Origin: Qiania dongpingensis
GTDB taxonomy: Bacteria; Bacillota; Clostridia; Lachnospirales; Lachnospiraceae
Reading direction: 5' to 3'
Length of the DNA stretch: 64,000 bases
NCBI RefSeq assembly: GCF_014337195.1
Contig: NZ_CP060634.1
Location: 1,488,001 to 1,552,000 of the forward strand
The notes beneath the pieces are model-generated. The model was given only the letters and a program-made list of their open reading frames with translations. It searched no databases and had not been told where the DNA came from. The position numbers and the translations under genes were made by a program. Shown in pieces: positions 34,800 through 43,450 of this stretch. Position 1 is the first letter of the stretch. Each line of letters begins with the position of its first letter.

Positions 34800-36091
34800 A
34801 TCTCGCCTCCAGACAGACTGCTCGCTTTCCGATACTGAAACCAGACGTTTCCGAGAAACAGCACAGCCAAAGCCCCCATCACCAGTGTATAGCATACTGC
34901 TCCGCCCATGATTCCCAAGCGCTTCACCAGCACAGGCGCCGCGATCGCCGCAAGGATAAAGGCGGTTCCATAGCATATCAGGATCTGGGTCTGCCGCCGC
35001 ATGGTGGTAAGCGCATAATAAAGCAGCATGACTGCCGCATTGAATCCTCCGCCGAGGATCAAAATGACCAGTGCGCCGCGATACGGCGTCAGATCATGGC
35101 CAAATATCAGAGAAAGCACCGGAATCCCCAGAAGGAACGCGCCCAGACAGCAGATTGCCGTCAGCGCCACAATCCCTAAAAGGAGTTTATTCACGATCTG
35201 TTTGAATTTTTTCCATTCTCCTGCTTCATAGCTGTTTCCCATTGTCGTCAGAAGCGGCTTGAACATGAAGCCGCTTAAAAGGTTAATGGTCGAAGTTGGC
35301 AGATAGATGTCCGTATAATATGTGACCGCCTCTTCTGTCATATGGGCGTCAATGGCATATTTTGCAGCATTGCAGATATAAAGATATAAGAAGCTGCCTA
35401 TAAAAAGAAAAAAGCAGTCTCTCAGCAGATGGTACACCCGGCCCCAGGCGCGAGAGAGCCGGAGCGGCTCAAACTCTCCTATCATCACCAGGTCAAAGAC
35501 CGCAAACGCAAATACCGCAGCAGCAACCGCAGCAGCGCTTGCCACAACAATATCTTTTGATAAGATCACCACCAGGATGAATACTCCTCCTGAGAAAGCG
35601 GTCCGGAAAGCCATAGACTTCCCGGCGATGTCCAGCCGTCCCTGTCTGTGGAACTCTCCTTCAAACACATCCGCGACACCATCCATCAGCTTATAAAAAC
35701 ACATGAGAAGTATCACAGCCGCTTTTACTGCAGAAGGCCTGCTCACAAAGACATAGACAAATCCCGCCGCCGCCATCGCCGCGCTTGTGATCATCCTGGC
35801 TGAAAGATATTCGGGAAAAGAATATTGACGGCTTACATCTGTGACATGAAAAGGGCGCACTTCATAGTAGCCGATCGTAAGCAGCATCTGCCCCGTAGTA
35901 AAAGCGATGGAAAAAATACCGCCGTAGTATTCTCCCGTGGCTCTTGCCGCCACTGCAAAAAGCAGGATGCTGGACAGTGCGAACAGCAGGCTTCCTGTCA
36001 TATTCCAAATGACGTTCTTTTTTCCCTGGTTCTTTCCATTTCCCATTATCAGGGCTTTCCATTTACTCATATTATTCTTATTCTCTCCCAT
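34796..36091 (-). CDS. Polysaccharide flippase (Wzx/MATE-like)
   Basis: Twelve or so hydrophobic helices with few charges and an N-terminal KKNVIWNMTGSLLFALSS segment fit the oligosaccharide flippase family. It would move undecaprenyl-linked repeat units to the outer face of the membrane. The start is uncertain: the frame opens at TTG 36106, ATG 36091 has GGAG three bases upstream, and ATG 36070 lies after the LicD stop but with a poor site. It overlaps the rhamnosyltransferase-like gene by four bases. Together with the Wzy-like polymerase at 42065 it represents Wzx/Wzy-type assembly, alongside the ABC exporter of the same locus. Confidence 0.85.
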   Translation of the reverse strand: MGENKNNMSKWKALIMGNGKNQGKKNVIWNMTGSLLFALSSILLFAVAARATGEYYGGIFSIAFTTGQMLLTIGYYEVRPFHVTDVSRQYSFPEYLSARMITSAAMAAAGFVYVFVSRPSAVKAAVILLMCFYKLMDGVADVFEGEFHRQGRLDIAGKSMAFRTAFSGGVFILVVILSKDIVVASAAAVAAAVFAFAVFDLVMIGEFEPLRLSRAWGRVYHLLRDCFFLFIGSFLYLYICNAAKYAIDAHMTEEAVTYYTDIYLPTSTINLLSGFMFKPLLTTMGNSYEAGEWKKFKQIVNKLLLGIVALTAICCLGAFLLGIPVLSLIFGHDLTPYRGALVILILGGGFNAAVMLLYYALTTMRRQTQILICYGTAFILAAIAAPVLVKRLGIMGGAVCYTLVMGALAVLFLGNVWFQYRKASSLSGGEI

Positions 36092-36935
36092 ATTCTCCGA
36101 AATCAAGCTGATACGGATAGTGGTTCTTGCGCTTCTCCGCCGGAGGAAGCGTCATAAAATCAGGATGCATCTGGGAAAGCATTTTCTCGATATGATTCGG
36201 AAAATTCAATTTTATATCCTCAAAGGGCTCCTGTCTGAGCGGATACAGGTCCTTTTTTTCAATCGTATTCCAGAACCGGTCCGTATCGCATAAATAGCTC
36301 AGCCGGCCTGTCTCCCTGTCCTGATACCGGGTCATGGCCGCTTTACATTTCTGATATATCTTTTTCTTAGAATACCCGAAAACTTTAAGAAACAGATGTG
36401 CGGCCTTGCAGACAGCCCTCTCGGCTGCCACTTTAAAACCGCTTCCCAATATCACCGGCTCCGGCATACAGCGCAGTATGAGAATCTTGCTCCAAAACCA
36501 CGCGTCCCTCGCCTGCTTCCGGTATTCCTTATCATCATCGGATACGTTGTCAAAGGGATAAATATCCAGAAAGATACCCAGCTCACAGTCAATATCCCGG
36601 AGGGCTTCTTCCCGAAATTTTGTCCCCTTCAGCATCCAGCGCGTGGTGGTCAGAGGATAATTTTCATCATACTCTGCATTCATCACCGTGTATTTTTCTC
36701 CAAACTCTTCTTTGGCAGCCTGGATGAATTTCTCATAATCCTTCCGTGGAAGACATACGTCTATATCGTCGTCCCACGGAATAAATCCCTGATGGCGCAG
36801 CGCCCCGATGGCCGTCCCGGCAAAGGAAAAATAGGTCAGCTCATATTTACCGCAAAGGTATAGAAAATCCTTTAAGATTCCAAGCTCGATCCTTTGAAGA
36901 GTTTTAAGTGTCGAATCGTCGTATTCCTTAAACAT
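36078..36935 (-). CDS. LicD family phosphotransferase
   Basis: The 285-residue protein shows the LicD core at residues 40-59: GTAIGALRHQGFIPWDDDID, with the three Asp residues. LGIFLDIYPFDNV follows near residue 140. LicD proteins transfer phosphocholine or similar phospho-alcohols from a CDP carrier to sugars of teichoic acids and capsules. The gene lies directly downstream of a fused cytidylyltransferase that can make such a CDP carrier, so the two form a decoration pathway. It has no membrane helix. Whether the group is choline, ethanolamine or something else is not visible. Confidence 0.88.
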   Translation of the reverse strand: MFKEYDDSTLKTLQRIELGILKDFLYLCGKYELTYFSFAGTAIGALRHQGFIPWDDDIDVCLPRKDYEKFIQAAKEEFGEKYTVMNAEYDENYPLTTTRWMLKGTKFREEALRDIDCELGIFLDIYPFDNVSDDDKEYRKQARDAWFWSKILILRCMPEPVILGSGFKVAAERAVCKAAHLFLKVFGYSKKKIYQKCKAAMTRYQDRETGRLSYLCDTDRFWNTIEKKDLYPLRQEPFEDIKLNFPNHIEKMLSQMHPDFMTLPPAEKRKNHYPYQLDFGEYGRE

Positions 36936-36973
36936 ATCATGTGCTCCGTTCCCTGTCCGGATCTATGCCCTCC

Positions 36974-38800
36974 TCACCTTACGGGTCCGGAAAGCTCCGT
37001 TTTTAAAGCTTCTAAAAGCTGTTCGTTTTCTTTCGGCCGCTTCACCGCCAGACGTATATACTGCCTGTTCCCAAATCCTCTCTTCGCGGACAGATCCTTA
37101 ATCAGAAGATTGTATTTTTCCAGAAGGACAGCGGCCAGCCTGCCGCTGTCAAATCCATCCATAAGCTCGCACATCACATAATTGGCCTGGGAAGGGACCG
37201 GCCGAAGATGGGGAATATCGCCTAGAGCCGCAAGATATCTGCTCCTCACTTCTTTAAACTGCTCCATCGCCCTGCTGTAATCCCCTTTGTACTTTTCAGC
37301 GATCTGCATGTAATACTCCCCAAAAGAATTGATATTCCAAATGGCCGCCTGTTTCTTCATCCTGCTGATAAACGCTGTATCACCGCCCGCGATTACCCCG
37401 AGGCGAAGCCCCGGTACTCCGTAGGATTTTGATATGCTCTTTACCACAAAGAGCGCCGGATAACGATTCAGGACGTCTTGGCACAGCAGGGAGTTTTCTT
37501 CCATATCCCCATCCGCAAAATCCACAAAGGACTCATCCAAGACAAAGCGGATTTTCTTTCTCTCCGCCCATTCTGCCATCCGAAGTACATCCTTCCTGGG
37601 AATATAGCTGCCGGAGGGATTGTCCGGATTGATCAGCACCAAAATGGCAATATCCTTTTCCCCGAAATATTCCATGAGTTCATCTGCCGTATATGTGAAA
37701 TCACGATTGCCGGGTGTGAACACCTCCAGCTCATCTTTTTTTCTGTTTGGATATTCCTCGAAGGTGGGATATACCGTACCAAGCTTTCCGGGCACCATTT
37801 CCATCAAGAGCTTTATCAGCTCTGCGGCGCCGTTTCCCACACAGACCTGCTCTTTTTTAAGTCCAAAATATTTTGCCGCCACGAGACTGTTGACCTCCAT
37901 GCCGGAAGGATAATTGGTCAAAAGCTCTGTAAAGCTGGCCTTCAGCTCATCCACCAGCTTTTCTCCGGGATAAAAAGGATTCACCAGATAACAGAAATCC
38001 TTAAGATGCGGATATCTCCAATATCCGCCATAACGGCCGGAAATTTTCTTAAGCTTCTCTTTCCCCTCGGCAAACAGGGACTCTGCGATATCCAGGTCTT
38101 GTTCATCGTCGATTTCATACCAAAGCTCTCCGTCCAGGCGCAGTCCTTTGATGACAGGCGTGTCGAGGAGCGTGATCACCTTCAGCACCTGCTCATAATA
38201 TTCGTTGTTTCCCAATGCCTTACAATATGCCTCTAAAAAGGGAACATAGTGGGAATTGGAAAATTCCTTCCCGAATTTATAGATATTTACCGTCTTATAG
38301 TACTTGTCCACATCGGAAAAGCGAAAACTTTTCTTTCCGATAAAATCCAGAATATTGTCTTCTTCATCCAGCGTCACTACCGTTCCGTCCATCCAGCTCT
38401 CATACTTCGCCACAAGAGCCAGGCTGGGATAGGGGTCATTCACCAGCTTTTCCAAGACGGCTTTTTCAAATATGAGATCCGACTCCAAAAGAAGCGTGTC
38501 CTCTTCTGTCAGATAATCCTTTGCCATATATAAGGAATAGATATTATTGGTCTTGTAATAGATCTGATTGTCGACATATATGGTGGGAGTCTTTATGGAC
38601 AAGGTCCCGATATAATCCATCAATTTTTTTCCTTCATACCCTACTACAATGACAATCCTGGACAAACCAAGTCCGTCCAGCTGAGTCAGCGCCCTCTCGA
38701 TCAGCGTGACACCATCGACCTTGACCATACATTTCGTCGCGTCCTTCGTCAGCTCTTTAAGCCTTTTTCCCATACCTGCCGCTAAGATGATTGCCTGCAT
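36974..38800 (-). CDS. Fusion: LicC-like nucleotidyltransferase plus class I/II aminotransferase-fold PLP enzyme
   Basis: ATG 38800 is chosen because AGGAGG stands five bases before it. Residues 1-240 are a sugar- or choline-phosphate nucleotidyltransferase: AIILAAGMGKRL, VKVDGVTLIERAL and LLESDLIF, closest in character to LicC cytidylyltransferases. Residues 255-608 form a PLP enzyme of the HisC/CobD type: NPDNPSG at 391, DESF at 422 and the PLP lysine K458 in KSISKSYG, with RLAVK near the end. CobD-like enzymes can decarboxylate phosphothreonine or phosphoserine. The fusion could therefore make a phospho-amino-alcohol (ethanolamine or aminopropanol phosphate) and charge it as the CDP form for LicD. 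A transaminase role is the alternative. The architecture is known from other clostridia; the substrate is inferred. Confidence 0.85.
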   Translation of the reverse strand: MQAIILAAGMGKRLKELTKDATKCMVKVDGVTLIERALTQLDGLGLSRIVIVVGYEGKKLMDYIGTLSIKTPTIYVDNQIYYKTNNIYSLYMAKDYLTEEDTLLLESDLIFEKAVLEKLVNDPYPSLALVAKYESWMDGTVVTLDEEDNILDFIGKKSFRFSDVDKYYKTVNIYKFGKEFSNSHYVPFLEAYCKALGNNEYYEQVLKVITLLDTPVIKGLRLDGELWYEIDDEQDLDIAESLFAEGKEKLKKISGRYGGYWRYPHLKDFCYLVNPFYPGEKLVDELKASFTELLTNYPSGMEVNSLVAAKYFGLKKEQVCVGNGAAELIKLLMEMVPGKLGTVYPTFEEYPNRKKDELEVFTPGNRDFTYTADELMEYFGEKDIAILVLINPDNPSGSYIPRKDVLRMAEWAERKKIRFVLDESFVDFADGDMEENSLLCQDVLNRYPALFVVKSISKSYGVPGLRLGVIAGGDTAFISRMKKQAAIWNINSFGEYYMQIAEKYKGDYSRAMEQFKEVRSRYLAALGDIPHLRPVPSQANYVMCELMDGFDSGRLAAVLLEKYNLLIKDLSAKRGFGNRQYIRLAVKRPKENEQLLEALKTELSGPVR

Positions 38801-38863
38801 ATATTCCTCCTGTGCCTGGTTTTCCAAGCGCCCTGCATACGTCCTGTCATTGATATCTCAAAG

Positions 38864-39985
38864 TCAGGCAAGGCTCCCAAATTCCGCCTCTGCTTTCTTC
38901 ATGGCCGATTCTATGACCTTATCCATATCATAATATTTGTATTCTGCCAGACGGCCGCCGAACATCACGTTCTTCTCTCCGGCGCCCAGCTCCGCATACT
39001 TTTGATAAAGCTCCTGGTTTTTCTCATCGTTGACCGGATAATACGGTTCCATTCCTTCTTCCCAGGCCACTGAGTATTCTCTGGTGACCACAGTCTTGGG
39101 AATTTCAGAATAGGGTACGGTACAGTTAAAGTGTTTGTGCTCAATGGTCCTCGTATAAGGCACTTCCCTGGCCGTATGGTTCACCACCGCCACTCCCTGA
39201 TAGTTGTCCACATCAAAGATATCATCCTCAAACCTAAGACTCCTGTATTCCAACTTCCCATAGCGATAATTAAAATACGCATCTATGGTCCCGGTGTAGA
39301 TGATCCGGTCTCCCATGGCATCGAACGTTTTTTTATCTGCCAGATAATCCGTCTCCAGCATCACCTCACAGCCCTCAAACAGTTTCTCCGTTATACCGTT
39401 GTAACCGCCGATTGGAATACCCTGATACCGATCATTAAAGTAATTATTGTCATACGTATAGCGGACCGGGAGTCTCTTGATGATAAAGCTGGGCAGCTCC
39501 TTACAGGCCCTTCCCCACTGTTTTTCTGTATATCCTTTGATCAGTTTCTCATAAATATCAGTCCCAACCAGGGAAATGGCCTGTTCCTCCAAATTCGCCG
39601 GCTGTCCGAATATCCCCGCCCTTTGTTCTTCAATCTTGGCCCTGGCTTCTTCCGGCGTGGAAATCCCCCACATTTTACTGAACGTATTCATATTAAAAGG
39701 CATATTATACATCTCACCATGATAATTAGCCACAGGGCAATTGGTATACCGGTTAAATTCTACCAGTCCATTTACGAACTGCCATACATTTTTGTCAGAT
39801 GTATGGAAAATATGGGCGCCATACCGGTGCACCGGTATCCCTTCTATATCTTCACAGTAAATATTGCCTCCCAGCTGTTTCCGCTTTTCAACTATCAGAC
39901 AGGTCTTCCCGTTTTTTCTTGCGTACCAGGCCATGACCCCGCCAAAAAGGCCGCCGCCCACGATCACATAGTCAAATTTTTTCAT
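38864..39985 (-). CDS. glf: UDP-galactopyranose mutase
   Basis: ATG 39985 is used, because the upstream part of the frame (to 40036) does not resemble the family. The 373-residue protein begins with DYVIVGGGLFGGVMAW, the FAD-binding Rossmann motif. VHRYGAHIFHTSD, MPFNMNTF and the later EYSVAWEEGMEPYYPVND and MFGGRLAEYKYYDMD are all diagnostic of Glf. It converts UDP-galactopyranose to UDP-galactofuranose in the cytoplasm, so the polymer of this locus should contain galactofuranose. It is the first gene of the long operon running to 28319. The ribosome binding site is weak compared with its neighbours. Confidence 0.95.
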   Translation of the reverse strand: MKKFDYVIVGGGLFGGVMAWYARKNGKTCLIVEKRKQLGGNIYCEDIEGIPVHRYGAHIFHTSDKNVWQFVNGLVEFNRYTNCPVANYHGEMYNMPFNMNTFSKMWGISTPEEARAKIEEQRAGIFGQPANLEEQAISLVGTDIYEKLIKGYTEKQWGRACKELPSFIIKRLPVRYTYDNNYFNDRYQGIPIGGYNGITEKLFEGCEVMLETDYLADKKTFDAMGDRIIYTGTIDAYFNYRYGKLEYRSLRFEDDIFDVDNYQGVAVVNHTAREVPYTRTIEHKHFNCTVPYSEIPKTVVTREYSVAWEEGMEPYYPVNDEKNQELYQKYAELGAGEKNVMFGGRLAEYKYYDMDKVIESAMKKAEAEFGSLA

Positions 39986-40063
39986 AAAATTACCGCGGAT
40001 TCCTTTCTGCCCTGACCGGCTTCCTTCAGGGCGCACTACTCCCAGTGCTTACAATCGGATATC

Positions 40064-40092
40064 ATTTTACTACATCTCACCTGTAAATGCAA
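40064..40092 (-). promoter_or_regulatory. Promoter of the glf-led polysaccharide operon
   Basis: On the minus strand TTGCAT (40092-40087), 17 bases and TAAAAT (40069-40064). The -35 hexamer is also the T-containing tail of the leuA terminator, so terminator and promoter abut without a gap. Confidence 0.65.
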
Positions 40093-40122
40093 GAACTCCG
40101 GCGGTCATAACCGCCGGAGTTC
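40093..40122 (-). terminator. Terminator of leuA
   Basis: GAACTCCGGCGGT (40093-40105) pairs perfectly over 13 bases with ACCGCCGGAGTTC (40110-40122), loop CATA. It lies 47 bases beyond the leuA stop. The following minus-strand bases are TTGCATTTAC, a modest T-tract. Confidence 0.75.
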
Positions 40123-40168
40123 CTTACGATCTTCTTTATAATCTTAAGCTTTCCTTAAACCCAAAGCC

Positions 40169-41824
40169 TTATTTAAACAGCCTGTTCAGTCCGCTGAACA
40201 GCGCCCTGTGAGAAGCTCTCGTAATATTCGGGCTCACGCCGACACCGAAGGTCACCCTTCCGGTATCCACATCCATCACCTGAATGTAAGCCGCAGCCTG
40301 TGCATGAGAACCCTCGCCCAACGCGTGCTCCGAATAGTCCAGTACCTTTACGTGAACATTCACCGTCTGCTCGATGGCATCCCGCGCCGCGTCAATGGGC
40401 CCGTTTCCGACTCCCTTCGCCGACAGGATTCCTCCCTGGTACTTGAAGGTCAGTTTGGCCTGGGTATCGGTCTCTCCCACGTCTGTAGTCTCACACCGGA
40501 TAAAGTTGAACGGCTCCTTGGCAGCCAGATACTCGGCCTTAAAAAGCTCCATGATCTGCTCCGGCGCCACTTCTCCGTGGGCCTCCGCCACGGCCTGCAC
40601 CACATCCGCAAACTCCTTGTGCATTCCCTTAGGCAGCTTGAACCCATAGAAGGTATCCATGACAAAGGCTACGCCGCCTTTTCCGGACTGACTGTTGATC
40701 CGGACGATGGGCTCGTAATCCCTGCCCAGATCGGAAGGATCCACAGGAAGATACGGGACCTCCCAATACGGATTCTTTCTGGCCTTAAGCGCCCTGACGC
40801 CCTTGTTGATGGCATCCTGATGGGATCCTGAAAAAGCGGTGAACACCAATTTGCCCGCATATGGATGCCTGGGGTCGATCTCCATCTTGCAGCATCTTTC
40901 ATATACCTCAATGATCTCCCGGATATTTTCGATATCCAGCTCCGGGTCGATTCCCTGTGAAAACATATTATAAGCCACAGTCAGGACATCCACATTCCCG
41001 GTACGTTCTCCGTTTCCGAACAAGGTGCCTTCCACTCTGTCCGCTCCCGCAAGCAGAGAAAGCTCCGTCGCGGCCACTCCGGTCCCCCGGTCGTTATGGG
41101 GATGTACACTCAATACTATGGTCTCCCGGTCTTTAAAATTCCGGTGCATCCATTCAATCTGGTCCGCGTATACGTTGGGAGTCGTCATTTCCACCGTAGC
41201 GGGAAGATTGATGATGATCGGCTCCTCCTTGGTGGGCCCCCACGTTTCCTGTACCGCCGTACATACCTCCAGCGCATAATCCATCTCTGTCCCGGTAAAG
41301 CTCTCCGGAGAATATTCCAGCACGATCTCACCGGGGAAATCCTTCGCCCGTTCCTTCACCATCTTCGTGCCTTCGACGGCAATCTGTTTAATATGCTCTT
41401 TGTCCATGCCGAATACCACGTCTCTTTGAAGAGTCGAAGTGGAATTGTAGATATGGACCACCGCGCGTTTAACGCCCTGAAGGGCTTGAAAAGTCCTGTC
41501 TATCAGATGCTCTCTGCACTGTACCAATACCTGAATCACCACGTCATCTGGAATCAGATTCCGGTCGACCAGCTGCCGTAAAAAATCGTATTCGATCTGA
41601 GACGCCGCCGGGAATCCGACCTCGATCTGCTTGAAGCCAAGCTTTACAAGAAGATTAAACATCTCAATCTTTTCTTCTACGACCATAGGCTCGATCAAAG
41701 CCTGGTTTCCATCCCGCAGGTCAACGCTGCACCACACGGGAGCTTTTTCTATCTCCTTATTCGGCCACTGTCTTTCCGGATAATCCATCACCGGTACTCG
41801 TTTATATCTCTTAAAATTTAACAT
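40169..41824 (-). CDS. leuA: 2-isopropylmalate synthase, long form
   Basis: This catalyses the first committed step of leucine synthesis, condensing acetyl-CoA and 2-ketoisovalerate in the cytoplasm. The 551-residue length and the N-terminal YPERQWPNKEIEKAP fit the LeuA2 type common in actinobacteria and some clostridia. SVDLRDGNQAL holds the metal-binding Asp, and HPHNDRGTG the metal-binding His pair. The C-terminal 130 residues form the allosteric leucine-binding domain (GNGPIDAARDAIEQ). Translation begins at ATG 41824 after GGGAGGACGATAGATC. A ten-base inverted repeat overlaps that region (see 41824-41917). It stands as a single gene between two polysaccharide units and has its own terminator. 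No other leu genes are in the window. Confidence 0.95.
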   Translation of the reverse strand: MLNFKRYKRVPVMDYPERQWPNKEIEKAPVWCSVDLRDGNQALIEPMVVEEKIEMFNLLVKLGFKQIEVGFPAASQIEYDFLRQLVDRNLIPDDVVIQVLVQCREHLIDRTFQALQGVKRAVVHIYNSTSTLQRDVVFGMDKEHIKQIAVEGTKMVKERAKDFPGEIVLEYSPESFTGTEMDYALEVCTAVQETWGPTKEEPIIINLPATVEMTTPNVYADQIEWMHRNFKDRETIVLSVHPHNDRGTGVAATELSLLAGADRVEGTLFGNGERTGNVDVLTVAYNMFSQGIDPELDIENIREIIEVYERCCKMEIDPRHPYAGKLVFTAFSGSHQDAINKGVRALKARKNPYWEVPYLPVDPSDLGRDYEPIVRINSQSGKGGVAFVMDTFYGFKLPKGMHKEFADVVQAVAEAHGEVAPEQIMELFKAEYLAAKEPFNFIRCETTDVGETDTQAKLTFKYQGGILSAKGVGNGPIDAARDAIEQTVNVHVKVLDYSEHALGEGSHAQAAAYIQVMDVDTGRVTFGVGVSPNITRASHRALFSGLNRLFK

Positions 41825-41917
41825 GATCTATCGTCCTCCCTGGATCTTCTCCATAATCGTTTTTCTGTCTGCTCTGCTCCAACATATCTCTGGAAAAGCT
41901 TCATAGTCGATAGATCA
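41824..41917 (-). promoter_or_regulatory. leuA leader with ten-base inverted repeat reaching the start codon
   Basis: CGATAGATCA (plus strand 41908-41917) is the exact reverse complement of TGATCTATCG (41824-41833), which includes the first base of the leuA start codon. In the RNA the 5' copy could pair with the bases between the Shine-Dalgarno sequence and the AUG, closing a 74-base loop. A T-box motif was looked for and not found. An AT-rich TATATTATAG at about 41927-41938 could be the -10 of a leuA promoter, without a convincing -35. Confidence 0.45.
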
Positions 41918-42006
41918 CACTGTACTTTGCTATAATATACATTTTAATTTTTGTGCTGTTCTTCCTAGGTCCAGCCCCATGAGTCATCAGTCCCATCTTA
42001 TAGATT

Positions 42007-42034
42007 CGCCGGCAAGGCGTCACCGCCGCCGGCG
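42007..42034 (-). other. Strong GC-rich hairpin between the Wzy-like gene and leuA
   Basis: CGCCGGC (42007-42013) pairs with GCCGGCG (42028-42034), and GGCG (42016-42019) with CGCC (42024-42027). It begins 30 bases after the stop of the polymerase gene, but no T-run follows on either strand. It may be an atypical terminator or a transcript-stabilising structure. The rest of 41918-42064 shows nothing else of note. Confidence 0.5.
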
Positions 42035-42064
42035 TAGACTAAGTATAGCATACCGCCCCAAAGA

Positions 42065-43450
42065 TTACAATTGTATTTTCCCCGAAACATATTCCTTCTG
42101 TCTATGGCCGACATAAACATAAATTATAGCAGTCAGCCCCAGCCAGAACCAGGTCGTCGGATTGCTGAACCAGGTCGTAAAGAAAGAAAAGACCAAGTAC
42201 ATCGCAATCTGTGCATAAAACAGGCAGGATACAGGATTCCCGCTTTTCTTCTGGGAAGACGCCACTTTCCTGCAGGCCATTCCGAGCACCAGTCCAAAAA
42301 GCGCCACTCCCCAAACTCCAAAGTCATAATAGGCATCGTATATCAAGGTGACGGTCGTCAGCTCCGTTTTCGTAACATAGATTGGAAAATTCACCAGACC
42401 GGGCGCCAAAAATTTAAGTCCGGTCAGCGCGAACACAGGAAACAATTGGCGCAGGCCAAATGTATGGGCCGGAAGCTCTTTGACAAGGCAGTTAAAATTA
42501 TCATAGTTATTGGCAACATACATGTACGGCTGTGTCACAAAAATCGGTGTTTCTGCATTCTTCATTTCAAAGATACCGTTCAAATACGCCACATCATGAT
42601 TCCTCGCCACCGTCAAACCCACATAAACCGGAATCAGAGCTGCCAGGACCAATATGATGTACCGAAGCTTGATCTGTGGATAAGCCGCCACTGCCACACA
42701 TATGGAGAGAAGCACTGCCAGCATCAGCTGGAACCGGGACACACAGAGGACCGGAATGGCCAGAGCGGCACAGCAGCTCACACCCAGAGCTGTCCACTCT
42801 TTTACGCTCAGCTTGCCCCTGACTTTCTTATACAGCACAGACAGAGGCAATACAAATATACTGCTGACTGTGAAATAATGTACTCCTGACAGATGAAAAT
42901 ATGAATAGGCATGAGGCTTGTCCGAAAAAAGAGGAATCTCACGGATGACCGCGGCCTCCAGAAGAAAACAGGCATAGGAAACCAGCAGTATCGCAAGGAT
43001 ACACCGAAAAAGCCTTTTTGCCGTCTCGTCTTTGCCCGGTTTTCCAGTTCTTTCGTCTCCCCAGATTTTTACACGCAGTTTCCTGAACAGCTCTCTGCCG
43101 GCGCATTCTCTCCTCCCGGCCCACTCATATCCCAGAATAAAGAATATATACGCCAGAGTAAAGCTGATCCAGGTCAGATATTCCCAGTCCTCCGCCAGAC
43201 GAGATAGCTTCATGGCCGAAAGTCCCATCCCTCCCGTCCAGAACAAAGAAAACACCGCCTCCATCTGAAACAGATATCCATGCCTGCGGAAATAAAAGGC
43301 ATATTCCCCCGCGGCCAGCATAATTAAAACAAAACCGGAAAATACGTATTCTCCGGTTTTGCTCAATACGCAGGCCAGCACACATCCAAGTATGTAGATT
43401 CCTAAGTTCGCTGCCATCACCGCGTTTTTTTTATTTCTCATATCCTTCAC
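42065..43450 (-). CDS. Oligosaccharide repeat unit polymerase (Wzy-like)
   Basis: A dozen hydrophobic segments, a large central outer loop (about 280-370, with YMYVANNYDNFNCLVKE) and VARNHD before it fit Wzy-type polymerases of the O-antigen polymerase family. The C-terminal half has YDAYYDFGVWG, common in this family. It joins undecaprenyl-linked repeat units on the outer face of the membrane. The start is GTG 43450, overlapping the HPr stop as GTGA, or ATG 43441. The matching flippase is at 34796-36091, 7 kb away in another operon, so partnership is inferred. Its position behind HPr and cdaR is unusual. Confidence 0.83.
   Translation of the reverse strand: MKDMRNKKNAVMAANLGIYILGCVLACVLSKTGEYVFSGFVLIMLAAGEYAFYFRRHGYLFQMEAVFSLFWTGGMGLSAMKLSRLAEDWEYLTWISFTLAYIFFILGYEWAGRRECAGRELFRKLRVKIWGDERTGKPGKDETAKRLFRCILAILLVSYACFLLEAAVIREIPLFSDKPHAYSYFHLSGVHYFTVSSIFVLPLSVLYKKVRGKLSVKEWTALGVSCCAALAIPVLCVSRFQLMLAVLLSICVAVAAYPQIKLRYIILVLAALIPVYVGLTVARNHDVAYLNGIFEMKNAETPIFVTQPYMYVANNYDNFNCLVKELPAHTFGLRQLFPVFALTGLKFLAPGLVNFPIYVTKTELTTVTLIYDAYYDFGVWGVALFGLVLGMACRKVASSQKKSGNPVSCLFYAQIAMYLVFSFFTTWFSNPTTWFWLGLTAIIYVYVGHRQKEYVSGKIQL

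Noticed and set aside
37478..38236. 252-codon plus-strand frame opposite the nucleotidyltransferase-PLP fusion
   Set aside because: Antisense to a gene with clear catalytic motifs; no family features.
41901..41996. 31-codon minus-strand frame upstream of leuA considered as a leader peptide
   Set aside because: No Shine-Dalgarno sequence, no run of Leu codons and it runs across the likely promoter region.
41825..42064. T-box or other amino-acid riboswitch before leuA
   Set aside because: The conserved T-box anti-terminator motif was searched by eye on the minus strand and is absent; only simple hairpins were found.
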